Source: Neocallimastix lanati (nom. inval.) (lineage: Eukaryota; Neocallimastigomycota; Neocallimastigomycetes; Neocallimastigales; Neocallimastigaceae). From it: a stretch of 35,000 nucleotides of DNA. The notes under the pieces were generated by a model, which saw only the letters and a program-made list of their open reading frames with translations, did not search any database and was not told the DNA's origin. The position numbers and the translations under genes were made by a program. This document shows, in pieces, positions 1-12,750 of this stretch (the first letter of the stretch is position 1; each line of letters begins with the position of its first letter). The stretch is from assembly GCA_016946835.1 (NCBI GenBank), contig JACVTC010000030.1, positions 945,001-980,000 on the forward strand. Reading direction: 5' to 3'.

Positions 1-726
1 CTAACAACTCCACCTGATTTAATTTTAGAAGATAATATAGGATTTAGTAAAGAGTGTGAAAAGTCAGATATTTTAAATATCAATACTATTATTTCTAATT
101 GGAATATTAAAGATGATAATTGTATAATAAACCTTATTCAAAAATTAAAAGATAGTTTTAAAGTAAATAAATAAAGGATAAATAAATAAATAAAATATAA
201 TAGTAATTAGTTATAAAATAATAAAAGAGAAATAACATCATATAACAAATAAATTATAAAAAAAAAAGGATTGTTTAATTTCAATTTTATTATTAATATT
301 ACAATTCTTATTTTTTTTTTTTTTAATTAATTATTAAATATAACCAAAATAAATTTATATTGACTATCTATTATCATTTATTTTAATATAAAATATAATA
401 TATATATCTATATATTTATTATATTTATTCTAAATTCAGGAATATAATTTAAATAAAGCACTACAACTGAATACTACTCGAATTGATTACGAAATAAATT
501 CTTTATTAAATGTTTGTGAAAACTATGATATCATGGTAATTCCACAAGATGCTCCAGTATACGAAAAGGTATATCTATATCTATATCGATATATATATAT
601 ATAATTAAATATATAATTTTTTTTTTTTTTTTTTTTTTAAATTATATATTAAAATAATATATATATATATATATAATATATATCTATATTAATATAATTC
701 ATCTTTTTTTTTTATATAATTTTATT

Positions 727-758
<32 letters not shown>

Positions 759-1376
759 TATTTATTTTTATTTAGGTAAGATTTATTGTTCCTGTAGAGA
801 AAAAACCAAAAGATGGAGTTTTGAATTCAGATGATCCAAATAATTATATTTATGGAGGTATTGTAAATAAATTAATAAATATATATATATAAAATTAATG
901 ATAATATATATATATTATATGAATAATGATGAATTATAGAATATGTAAAATATAGAAATAATTATTAATCATAATCATAATCATATTAATAATAATAATA
1001 ATATTATTATTATTATTACTATAATTATTATTATTATTATTATTATTATTAATATTATTATATTAAAATAATTGATATTCATTTATTTATTATCATTCAC
1101 TTTCTAATTAATAATAAATATTATTATTAAAAATTATTATTATTATTACTATTATTATTAGTACTCTTGGTTTCTGATTTTATTATAGATAAACCATCTC
1201 GGGAAGTTGCATCAAATTCTATGGAATATATATTCTCTAAAAAAACTAAGGGAGTTAAACGTATAAATAAAAGGGTAAAACTAAACTATTCTATATATTT
1301 ACTAAAATAAAATAAAATACAATAAATAAAAAAATTTTTTTTTATTTTTATTAAAATTAACTAAATTTTATAAATG

Positions 1377-1413
<37 letters not shown>

Positions 1414-1473
1414 TTTTTTTTCTCTTTTCTAATTATTACAATAATATTATTAACATAAAAAAAAAAAAAAAAA

Positions 1474-1515
<42 letters not shown>

Positions 1516-2811
1516 AATAAAATAAAAAGTTACCAAAATGGGAATTGAATAAATTCCTTAATGAATATATGAAAGGTATGTATTACATATATTTTCTATA
1601 TATAAAAGTAATTATAATAATTATTAGTAAACAAAACATAGAAGTAAACTAAATAAAAAATAATTAATAATCTAATTTTTTTTTTTTTTTTTTTATATAT
1701 TATTTTATTATATTATATTATGTTATATTTTATTATATAATATAATTAAAGAAACCGAAACTAATCTTGATGACGCGATAGTATTAAAAACATCTGATAA
1801 TATAAGAAAAGAATTTCTTAATGCATTACTTAATGAATTTAATGAGCAAGTATTCAAACCATCTCCTTATTATCATCTATAAATATATATATATATAGTA
1901 TTTAAAATATATATATATATTATATTATAAATTTATTATTATTATTATCATTATAATTATTAATATTATTATTAATATTATTATTATAATTATCATTATC
2001 ATTATCGCTATAATTATTATTTTATTTTTAATATTTATATAAATAATTAATTAACAATAAAATATTTTTTTTATACTATTTTCTTTTTCTTTTTCATTTT
2101 TTATAATTTTCTATATATATGTTTATTTTATTATTTATTTTATTATATTTCTCTTACTCTCTTTCTACATCATTTTTTATTTTATAATATATTAAAAAAG
2201 TTATATCCTTGAATATGATGCCTTGGATTATTTATATGCTGCATTTTATATTAAAAATCCAAAAGATGCCCCAGATTTACAATATAATTCAGTTGTATTA
2301 TTTTGTAAGTAAAATTTTTTTCTTTTAAAAAAAAAAAAAAAACCTTAATAAATTATAAAATAAATAAATAAGATAATATATAATATGTTTATAACTAATT
2401 GACTATTGATTAATACTTTTTAATTCTAAATTAACATTTTTTAAAAAAAATTTTTTTTTAAAAATTATTATTATTATTATTACTATTATATATATATATA
2501 TATATATATATCATTTTTATCATTCATATTATTCATAATTGCAATAAAAAATAATAATAATAATAAAATAAAAAAAAAATAAAAATAAAATAAAAATAAA
2601 AAATTAAAAATAAAAATAAAAAAAAGTTTACTTTAATGATGATTTCCCACATCATGATCCCACCATTACTATAATAATACCCTATCATCAAAGAAGTCCT
2701 GAACGTTCCATAAGACATGATATTAAATATCATTTCAATAAAAAATACTTTACTGAAACGCCAAAACGATATGAAGAAGCCGCCGCCTTATTTAAGTAAT
2801 AAAATTAATAC

Positions 2812-2850
<39 letters not shown>

Positions 2851-2935
2851 TAAATAACTTTTCTTTTACTAATATTATTTTTCTTATTCTTTAATATACT
2901 ATTCTATTCATATATATATATATATTTTCTACAAA

Positions 2936-2971
<36 letters not shown>

Positions 2972-3088
2972 TAAATAATAATAATAACAATAATAATAAT
3001 AATAATTAATATTTTTTTAAAAAAAAAAAAAAAAAGAAATTATATCCTTAGTAATATTCCACAATTTATACGTGAATATAAGCATTAA
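1..3088 (+). CDS. BABAM2: BRE/BABAM2 (BRCC45)-like subunit of BRISC/BRCA1-A deubiquitinase complex, 5'-truncated by window edge
   Basis: Exons by frame continuity: 1-162, 440-568, 776-857, 1189-1274, 1530-1575, 1752-1849, 2201-2304, 2627-2795 and 3052-3088 (TAA). About 304 residues are present; the first ~95 of a family protein of ~383 aa lie outside the window. Known family role: BRE is a scaffold with ubiquitin-E2-variant (UEV) folds that holds BRCC36 (K63-specific deubiquitinase), Abraxas/ABRO1 and MERIT40 together in nucleus or cytosol. Seen here: exon 1 reads PPDLILEDN then a Trp-containing SNWNIKDDN block, matching the PPDFIF...SWNPSN stretch after UEV-N; exon 7 has LEYDALDYL and exon 8 FYFNDDFPHHDPT, matching the second UEV (VEYDAEGF, FFPRDQPT); the C-terminus ends IPQFIREYKH, like the family's VPQF end. 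Introns are 176-351 bp with GT..AG ends. One junction (exon 6 to 7) does not keep phase: 2201-2304 reads through only if entered with two bases already in the codon. That is an assembly indel, a non-canonical site or a lesion. Family assignment is by eye, without a search. Confidence 0.75.
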
Positions 3089-3654
3089 TATATATATATA
3101 TAAAAGAAAGAAAGAATAAACAAATAAATAAATAAATAAAAAGAAAAAAAAAAAAGTTAAATATATATACATCTAATGTATATGTATGTAAATGAATAAC
3201 AATTAAATTAATTAATAATCTATGAAATTTAAATAAAAATAAAAATAAAAAATAAAATAAAAAAGAATAACAAAAAAAAAAAAAAATAACAAAAAAAAAG
3301 TTTTTTTTTTTTTTTCTTAATGATACTATTTATAAAGTAATAAAATTATATATATATATAATTTATTATTTTATTTATTTTATTTATTTTATTTATTTAT
3401 ATAAAAGGTGACCGGTCTTATGGAATAATAATAAATAATAAGTAATAAAAAAAAAAAATAAATAAATAAATAATGATTGCAAATAAAGTCCAAAAAAATA
3501 ATAAAATTAATAAATAATAGTAAATAAAAAAAAATAAAATAAAATAAAAAAAAAAATAAAGATAAATTTTTCATTTGTTCTTTTTTTTTTTTTTTTTTTT
3601 TTATTTTTTTTTTTTTATTTTATAATTTATAATTATATATATTTATTTTAAGAT

Positions 3655-3693
<39 letters not shown>

Positions 3694-4021
3694 TTTTTAT
3701 TTTATTATTTTAATTCTAATTATTTTCTTTTTTAACCATTTTTCTAATTAGGATGATAAAATGATTAATGTTAAATATATAAATAAATAAATATATATAC
3801 ATATATAGTTTTTATTTACTTTCATATATATATATATTATATATATTACATAATTTATTATCCATTTATGTTAATTATATTATGAATTGCATTGTATGTA
3901 TTGTATTGTATTGTATAGTATTGTATAGTATTGTATATATTCATATTTTAATTTTTTTATAATAAAAAATTAAAAAAAAAAAAAAAAAATAAAAAAAAAA
4001 AAAAAAATTATTTTCTATTTA
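3089..4021. other. Convergent intergenic region, low complexity
   Basis: This lies between the ends of the BRE-like gene (+) and the helicase gene (-). It consists of TATA repeats, poly-T and poly-A tracts (for example T runs near 3580-3612 and 3656-3686) and ATAAA-type simple sequence. No conserved reading frame was found. A short GC-containing island, GGTGACCGGTC, sits at about 3407-3417 with no assigned role. It probably holds both 3' UTRs and polyadenylation sites, but A+T richness makes individual signals unreadable. Confidence 0.7.
3891..3937. repeat. (TTGTA)n pentanucleotide microsatellite
   Basis: TTGTA units recur with interspersed TAGTA variants, just downstream of the stop of the minus-strand helicase gene. 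This is simple-sequence DNA, probably in or near its 3' UTR. Confidence 0.8.
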
Positions 4022-5455
4022 TTATTTTCTTTTTCTTTTCTTTTCTTTTAATTGTTTTCTTTGAAGGTAACGTTGAAGGGCTGCCTTTCTGGAATCTTCA
4101 ATCATTGATATTGATGATGAATTAGAATTAGAATTAGTATGAGTATGAGTATTAGAATTCGTATTAGAATTAGAATTAGAATTTTGATGTTTATCTTTAT
4201 CTTTTTCTTCTTTCTTTTCTTTTTTCTCTTCCTTTTCATCATCATCATCATCTTCTTCATTTTTCTTCTTATTATTATTTCCATTTTTTTCATCTTGTCG
4301 TTTTATTTTTTTATTTTTAAATTTCTTATTACTATTCCTATTACTGTCATAGTCATTGGCATTATTGTCATTGTCATTATCATTATCATTTTTATTTTCA
4401 TTTTCATCTTCATCTTCTTCCGTTCGATAATGTTTCTTAGAGGTGGTACTACTACCACCACTACCACCTCCATGAGAATAACGAGAATTTGGTAAAGATA
4501 AATTATCATCATCATTATCATCATCATCATCATTATCATTATCATCATTATCATCTTCATCTTCATTTTCTTCTTCATGAACATTATCATTTTGTTCATC
4601 TAAATATTGTGCTTGGGCTTGGGCTTGAGCTTCTTCTTCTTCTTCTTCTTCTTCTGAAACAATAGTATTAATATCTTTTTCAAATAATCTTGAATAATCT
4701 ACATTATCCATTGAATCTAATAGTTCTTTTACCCATTCAAATCGAACAATACTAACATGTCGTAGATAACATCGATTTGTAAAAATGGTATGATGATAAA
4801 TTACCCATTCTAAATAATGAGCATCCAGAGAATGAGATAAAGCATGAAGACTGGAACTAGGATGAATAAATAATGGAACTAATTCTTGATACTGTTCTCC
4901 TCCTCCTCTTCTTCCTCCCATACTGTTACTACTTCGATTTGAAGGATTATCATTTCTATTTTCATTATTATTTTGATTAGAATGAGATGGTGAATTAGTA
5001 GTATTATTATCATTATCATCCTCATGATGATGATGATGATGATTTTTAAATAAATTTATGAGGGTATCTGAAGTAGATTGTTTATAATTATAAAAGTAAG
5101 GGCGACCAGTAAATCGTTTAGCCACATTCATATAGTATGCTTGACTTACCGCTTTTAATATTAAAGTATAATCATAATATTTCATAGAAATATCATAATA
5201 ATCTTGTTCTTGTTCTTTCGATGTGTCTACTTTTTCATTTTCATTTTCATTTTCATTCTCTTTTTTTTCTATCGAATGGGTATTTTTAATTAATGAAGTA
5301 GATGTAGAAGAAACAGAGGATGAAATAGAAGAAATAGAAGATTTTGAAGTAGTTAAAGAAGAATGAGAACGATGATGATTGTGATGATGATGATGATGAT
5401 GACGATGGTGGTGGTGATGATCACGATCATGACGATGATGATGATGTTTAGATGA

Positions 5456-5487
<32 letters not shown>

Positions 5488-6045
5488 CATCATCATCATC
5501 ATCATCCATATTATTATCATCTTCTACATTATTATTATTATTATTATTATTATTATGATTGGTATTGGTATCGGTATTGGTATTTTTAATATTTTTGTTA
5601 CTATTTATGGTATTTAATGGATTTTTTGCATGACGATGACAGGATAACAGTGGAAGATTTAATTTTTGAAAGATTAATTCCAATTGTCCCTTAATATTTC
5701 GAGCGGTAACTAAAGCACGATAATGAAGAAAATATTTTCGACACCATTCCTTTGAAAAGTTACCTAGTGTAGGACTGGCCCATTGTTTATAGATATTAAG
5801 CATAGTCATATGATCACCGGATACATGATAGAAATGACTATGCGCTTTATGAGCTTCCTGTTGCTTTTTTTGTCCACGTGGAGTAATGTAGACATCTTCA
5901 ACGGAAAGCATAGATACAATAATAATCATTTCGACACTACATTTAAATGTTATGGAGGAGAGGAGAACTTTAGCTAGGTAAGGGGAAATTGGAAAATTAG
6001 CCATTTGATTTCCTGTTTCAGTAATTCTACCATTTTTATCAAGTG

Positions 6046-6079
<34 letters not shown>

Positions 6080-6452
6080 AAATTATATAAAATAATAATA
6101 ACAATAATAATAACAATAAAAAATAAAAAAATAAAATAAAAAATAAAAAAAAAAAAAAAAAAAAAAAATATGTAAAAAAAAAAAAAATATGTAAAAAATA
6201 AAAATATATAAAAATAAAAAATATAAATATATATTCAAAATAAAAATAAAAATTATATAAAAGATATACATAAAAATTTTGACAGAAAGATGGATAGAAA
6301 TATAGATATATAAATATTTAATAAATAAATAAATAAATAAATAAATATAGTATATGAAAAAATTAATATTAATATAATATTTATATAGTAATTAATGTTT
6401 AGTAATTAACGTTTGACTTTAACCAAATAATAATTATGACAATAATAATAAC

Positions 6453-6535
<83 letters not shown>

Positions 6536-8650
6536 TTTACCATTTAATAAATACAACTCTTGAATAGCTTTAACTTCTAAAAAGATATTGGGTTTATCTA
6601 TAAAATCAAAATCCAAAATATTTTTAAGTTTAAGTTTTTTCAAAAGTAAAACGGATCCTAAAAGATTGCATCGCTTTATTTCAGGTAAGGTATCCTGTTC
6701 TAATTCTTCATATGCTAATTTACTATATAATCTATAAACCTTTCCATTTTGTGTTCTTTTTATTGTTATTATTATTATTATTATTATTAGTTGTAATAGT
6801 AGTAGTAGTAATAGTGGTTGTAGTAATAGTAGTTGTAGTTGTAGTAGAAGAAGTAGTAGTAGTAGCAGAATCAAAATAATATAGGTTTTATTAATAGTTT
6901 TAAAATTGTTTGAATTGTTAGCATTTACTTAATGATTTAAATAGTTTTATTATTATAATAAAACATAAAAAAAAAAAAAAAAAAATACCTTCCAGCTCTA
7001 CCAGCTCTTTGAATGGCAGCCGTTTTACTAATAGGGGTAATATCCAAAATATCCATTGAGAGTTCCGGTTTATATATAAATTGCTTTACAAAACCTGAAT
7101 CAATAACATATTTAATTCCTGGTATCGTTAAAGAAGTCTAATGTTAAAAGGGATTATATATATAAATATATAAAAATAAAAATAAAAATAAATATAAAAA
7201 TAAAAAAAAAATAAAAATAAAAAATAAAAAATAAAACGAAATAAAATTAGTATTAATAGTAATAATATTCTATTATAATGTAAAATAATAATAACAAAAA
7301 TAATAATAATAATGTAAAATAATAATAATGTAAAATAATAATAACAATAATAATAATAATAATTTACTTGAGCAATATTGGTAGCAAATATAACTTTTCT
7401 ATAACCTGGAGGTACTTCTTTAAAAATTGATTTTTGATGTCTTGTTTCCAAGACTGAATATATTGGAAAGATATAGAGACCTTTAATATACATTGAATCA
7501 TCCTCTTGGGAATAAGATAAAGAAGAAGAAAGATTATTACTGTGATTATGATAATAATTATTTTTTACATTTTCATTTTCATGATCAAATACTCTATCTC
7601 TTAATTTTTCCATGATTTCTGAATCCCTAGACCCTATTTGATTAAATAATTTAATATTGTAAGGAAAAGTGGAATAATCTAATTCTTTTTCTAATTCTTT
7701 AATTTCTTTACAGGCACGTTCAATTTCACTTTGACCTGTTAGAAATACTAAAATATGACCCAAAGATTGATTCTGATGAATATTTAAGGCGGTATCCACT
7801 GCTAATGAAACATATTTAGATTTAGATGTAGAAAAATTTAAATTCTTCTGATAAAATATATCGATATCGTAGAGTCTTCCTGGTATAGAAAATATGGGAC
7901 ATTCATCAAAAAAATCAGAAAATTTAACCATATTTAAGGTGGCACTCATGACCAGAAGTTTCAGATCACTCCGTTGTTTACAAGCTTTTTTCATTAAACC
8001 TAATAAAATATCTGTTTCTATTGATCGTTCGTGTGCTTCATCAATAATAATAATATTATAATTTGTGAGTAAGGGATCATCAATAATTTCTCTTAAAAGT
8101 ACTCCATCAGTCATATACGTTAATTTAGTAACATTTGGTGTGGTAACATTCTCGAAACGAATTTTATATCCAATTTCTTTTCCTAATAAATGATAATTCT
8201 TGGACCCATGATATTCACGACAAACTTGTTGTGCCGCTGCAATTGCAGCAATTCTTCGTGGTTGCGTTACTGCAATAGACATTCTAGAACTTTTTCTTTT
8301 CTTTCCATCATCATTTTCCGCCTTATCACTATCTCCATGATAATTTAATTCATTTAATATATATTGAGGTAATTGTGTAGTTTTTCCACTACCTAATATT
8401 TATATAACAATAATAGTAATAATAATAATAAAATATTATATTTGTATATATAAATGAATTTATATATATATTAATGTTAAGCATATATATATTATAAATT
8501 AAATCTATTAAAAAAAAAATAATAAGATAATAAAAAAACTATTAAATGTTATTTACCTGTTTCTCCTACAATGACTAATATTTGATATTGTTGAATAGCA
8601 TCAATTAATTGATCTTTATATTTATAAATTGGTATATTCTTATTATACAT
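4022..8650 (-). CDS. DHX33: DEAH-box RNA helicase, DHX33/Dhr2-like, five exons, 1168 aa with low-complexity insertions
   Basis: Exons on the minus strand: 8650-8557, 8392-7368, 7137-6989, 6755-6541 and 6045-4022 (TAA); every junction keeps phase. Motifs: Walker A GETGSGKTT at residues 29-37, split by intron 1; DEAH at ~149-152; SAT at ~181-183; motif [10 protein letters not shown] at ~416-423, crossing intron 3. The winged-helix/ratchet region ([18 protein letters not shown]) and OB-fold domain ([32 protein letters not shown]) follow. The family unwinds RNA using ATP; DHX33 and yeast Dhr2 act in the nucleolus in rRNA synthesis or processing. RCNL plus GDHMT favour DHX33 over DHX35 or the splicing DEAH proteins. 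Family members are ~700-735 aa. Here Asn/Asp/His/Ser-rich stretches (about residues 630-780 and a second short one) are inserted in the OB region, and an acidic then Lys/Asn-rich tail of ~200 residues follows. The ATG at 8650 leaves only ~23 residues before motif I; no upstream exon is visible. Ortholog choice is inference. Confidence 0.85.
6452..6531. repeat. (ATA)n trinucleotide microsatellite inside helicase intron 4
   Basis: An almost uninterrupted AAT/ATA array lies just inside the donor of the 495-bp fourth intron (6540-6046) of the helicase gene. The rest of that intron is A-rich simple sequence ending in a long A tract directly before the AAG acceptor. Confidence 0.85.
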
Positions 8651-9047
8651 TGATATGAAATTTAATAATTATATAATATTAAAGTAATAATAGGTGATAT
8701 CTAATTAAATTTTAAAAGTAGAATATATATATAAAATACTTTTTTATTTTCTGTTAAAGCTTAAATTATTAGTAACGTTAGAAATTGAAAGGTTTTATAC
8801 TTTTAATTATTCTTTCCATTTATAAATGGAACAATCATCTATTATTATTTTATATTTGATTATAATAAATTCTGAAGTCTTTACATAAATATTAGTTCTA
8901 AATAAAATAACATAAAAAAAAATAATAATTAAATAAAATAGTAAAAATAATAAATAAATATTTATATAAAAATTAAATGATATTAAAAAATCTTAACTTT
9001 GAAATGTAAAAAATTATTGAAATTTTAAAAAAATAAATATTATAAAT

Positions 9048-9078
<31 letters not shown>

Positions 9079-9495
9079 TTATTTTTAGGTTAAATAAAAT
9101 TTGAATTTAATAAAAAAAATGTAAAATAATATTAATTTTTTAAAATAACACAAAATTAATCAAAAAAAAAAAAATTTAAATAAACATATTAATAATTATT
9201 ATTAAATATATATGTATATAAATTTATTTAATAATTATTATAATTAATAACATAACAAAAAAAAAAAAAAAAAGGAAAATTTTGATGATAAATTTAATCA
9301 GCTTTATTATTAATTTTTATTGTTTTATTATTAGTAGTATTTTTACATTTAAATTTTAAATAATTATTTTTTATCAATTAATTGGTTAATTAAATTATTT
9401 TTCTATTATATTTAATAATTCTATAGATTATTGTTATTGTTATTTAAATAATTATATTGTTTAATAAAAACAAATTGGAGTTTAGTTAATATAAT
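8651..9495. other. Intergenic region between two minus-strand genes
   Basis: About 845 bp of A+T-rich DNA between the helicase ATG and the stop of the next minus-strand gene. It should hold the helicase promoter and 5' UTR. T and A runs near 9049-9078 could form a stem. No reading frame, tRNA-like fold or clear promoter element was recognised. Confidence 0.6.
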
Positions 9496-10260
9496 TTAAT
9501 CATAAATCATTTGATATATAGCAGCTCCTGTAAATGCTATTATAATATTGAAAAAGAAAAGAAAGACATTTTAAAATAAATAAAATAAAATAAAATATAA
9601 AAAAAAAAAAAAAAAAAAAAAAATAGATGAAATAAACAAAAAAATAAAATATAATATAATATAATATAATTATTATTATTTTTATTATTGTTATCATTGT
9701 TGTTATTATTATTACTATTAATATTATTATAATTATTTACCTAAACCAATACAGCTAGCAAATCTTGATCTAAAAAGAACTTTTTTTGGACCAATTTCTT
9801 TTAGTAGTTCTTTAGAATTTCTTATGGAATAACTTTGATAAAATAAATAGGCAGAAATGCCAAGAGTAGTTGTTATGCTTGTCATTTTACATGAGAAGCA
9901 AGTATCATTTAACTCCAAAGATTTTGAATGATTTGTATGATATGGAAAGCTCTGTGAAGAATTTATATTATTAGCCTCAAATTTTCTACTTAAATCATAC
10001 TCATATGGATTTTTATTATTAATATTTTTATTAGAATTTTTTTTACTATTTGTTAATTTTTGATTATTTTTTAAATTTCCATAATATGGACTTCTTAACT
10101 GTTCATAAATTCCATCTTTATTTTTTGATTTTGAATTTTTAAAAAAATTATTTTCAACATTACTCGAATAATAATAGGCATTGGAATTTAAATTTCCTAC
10201 AGTACCATTATAATTCCAAGAATTGGAATTAGAACTTTTTTTTTTTCTATTAAAAAACAT
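9496..10260 (-). CDS. DUF4536/DMAC1-like small CxxC two-membrane-segment protein, two exons, 186 aa
   Basis: Exon 1 is 10260-9741 and exon 2 is 9536-9496; the junction (phase 1, G then CA) restores an Ala codon and the frame runs to TAA. The first ~110 residues are Asn/Ser/Lys-rich with no domain seen. The last ~70 hold LNDTCFSCKMTS, a hydrophobic segment (TTLGISAYLFYQSY), a charged loop, FRSRFASCIGL, and a second hydrophobic segment ending in AIYQMIYD. A CxSC[RK] motif before helix 1, an SR pair before helix 2 and a short end match the DUF4536 family. Its animal member DMAC1/TMEM261 assists assembly of the distal membrane arm of mitochondrial complex I; fungal members are mitochondrial membrane proteins of unclear role. 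The 41-nt last exon supplies half of helix 2. The long N-terminal extension is unusual for the family. If the host has hydrogenosomes without complex I, another role must be assumed. Confidence 0.65.
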
Positions 10261-12750
10261 AATTATTAAGAATTATATATATATTGCTTTATTAAATTAT
10301 TTATTTTATTTTTATTTCTTTTTCTTTAATGCTTTGATTCATGAATTATTAATTTATTATTCATAAATCATGTTGAAAATAAAGTTTAATATTATTCCTA
10401 TTTTATTATTAATTATATAGTTATACAAATTTATATATAGTAAAATTTATTAAGTAAATTTATGTATGTAAATATGGCTTGCTACATTATAAATATTTAT
10501 GTAATACATTTATGATTCATGTAATGTTATTGTTATGATATATTAAAATGTATATCATTTTTAAGAAATGAAGTTAATAAAGTAATTTTAAATTGATCAA
10601 TTTCCATTTAATTTTCAAAAAATCATATTAATTTTTTTTTTTATTAGAATATATATAAAATTTAATAATGTTCATTATTAAATTATCATTATTAATTTTA
10701 TTATTATTTAATTATTTTCTTATTAATATAATAGAATATTAAATTAAATTTATTATATATATATACATATAAACTTTAAATATAAAGAATAGAAACTTTA
10801 AAATAAATAAATAAATTAGTAAATCAATATATCAATAAATAAATATTATAAATATTTAATATACAAAAAAAAATTATTAAAAAAAAAAAAACTTTATCCA
10901 AAGATTTTTGTTTTTTCTTTCACTGAATATTCATTAATTATTATCAAATGATAGCATACTAAATATAAAAAAAAGAAAATATTATAATAAAATATGTAAT
11001 AAAAATATAAAAGATATAAAAATATATAACATTCAAAAATATTCTTTAGAGCTTTTTTAACTACATGAAAAAAAAAAAAGTGGGAACAATAGTTTTTTCA
11101 CTTTTACTTATGTTAAATATTTTTCAAATTTTTTTTTTTTTTTTTTTTTTGTTTTGTTTTGTTTTGTTTTATTATCAAAAAAAAAAAAAAAAAAATAATA
11201 ATAATAATAATAATAAGGTGCTAAACATACTCTTACTAGCATATTCTTGATTTTTCGCTTATTTAAAACCTTTTATTAATTAAAGAACATTCAAATAATA
11301 ATTTATTTTATTATACTATAATTTTTTATATTTTAATTTTATATTAAAATATAAAATATATTTTTTCGTTTCAATTTTTAATAATATAAATGATGAAGTA
11401 TATATCTAGATTTTTACATATCTATTATATTTATATAATAATAAATATATAATAATTAATTTTATACTTTTCGATTATTTTAAAAGTTTGAATATTTTTT
11501 TTTTATTTTATTTTTTATAATTTATTAATAAATTAGCATATAAAAAAAATATAAAAATGAATTAAACATATTATTAAAGTGTTCTATGAGTGTATCATAT
11601 ATAAATGAATATTTTAATAGGAATCTTTTGAATTTTAGATTAAAAAAAAAAAAAAAAAATTTGTTAAGCGTAATCACATGATTTTATTTTATATTTAATA
11701 TATTATAAATATGTGGATTTTTTGAAATTTTTTTATCCTTTTGAAGGGGTTTTTAAATCCAAAAAAATATATATATTTTTTATAGGTTGATATTATTTTT
11801 ATTTAAATAAAGTAAAAAAAAAAAAAAAAAAAAAAAAGAGATCAATTATTCTAAGGTTTAAATGACCTTCTTGTTTTTTTTTCTTTTTTTTCTAATTTTT
11901 ATTTTTTTGAAATATATATTAATAAAAATTAAAATATTTATTTATATTTTATTTTATTTTATAAAAAAAAAAAATATTAAATATATAATATAAAATAAAA
12001 TAAATTAATATATAAATAAATATTTATATATAAATAAAATTTAAAATAAAAATTAAAAGAATAAAAAATTCTTTTCTTTCTAAAATATCTTAATTCAATA
12101 TATTAATTTTTAGATTTAATTGATTTGTAATATAATCTAATATATGTAATTAATAAATCAATTTAAATGTTTTTTTTTTTTTTTATTTTCTTTTTTTTTC
12201 TTTTTCATTTTTTAAACTTTGTTACTTTTCAAAAAAAAAAAAAAAGTTTTTTTTTTCTTTTATAAAATTATTGAATTATAAAAAAAAGAGAGATTATATA
12301 CATTTTATTTTTTTTTCTTTTTTAAAAATATTTATTATTATTATTATATACATTTTAAATTATAAGGTAATAAAAGTACAACAAAATTTAGAATTTACAA
12401 TATCATAATAGATAAATACTTTATATTTCAATTATGTTTAATACATTAATGAAAATAAAAAACTATTATTAAATAATATTTCTTTTTTTATATATATAAA
12501 AAATATGTTTATAATTATTGAATAATATTATAATTCATTTTATATGAAAATATAAATATATATATCTATATTTAGTATAATTTTTTTAATAAACCAAGAA
12601 CTCTACATATAGAGGAGAAGGAATTAGAAAAAAAAAATATTAAAAATAAAAGAAATTATTATTTATACTATTTATTATAATCAAAGAAAAACATTTATTG
12701 ACTTTTTATATTTATAGTATCTATATAAAGAGATAAAATAATAAAAAAAA
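10261..12750. other. Divergent intergenic region, 2.5 kb, no gene recognised
   Basis: This separates the 5' ends of the DUF4536-like gene (-) and the BAG gene (+), so promoters for both should lie here. Sequence is almost entirely A/T with poly-A and poly-T tracts. A 61-codon open frame at 11065-11250 is made of Lys, Phe and Asn homopolymer codons and is not credible as a gene. No tRNA, snRNA or snoRNA box set was found. Confidence 0.6.

Noticed and set aside
4139-4495. Plus-strand open frame opposite the helicase C-terminus
   Set aside because: It is the antisense shadow of the low-complexity tail of the DHX33-like protein.
11065-11250. 61-codon open frame with Lys, Phe and Asn runs
   Set aside because: It is made almost wholly of homopolymer and AAT repeats with no conserved feature or flanking splice context.
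12721-12730. CTATATAAAG as a TATA box for the BAG gene
   Set aside because: It lies only about 20 bp before the ATG and such strings are everywhere in this AT-rich DNA.
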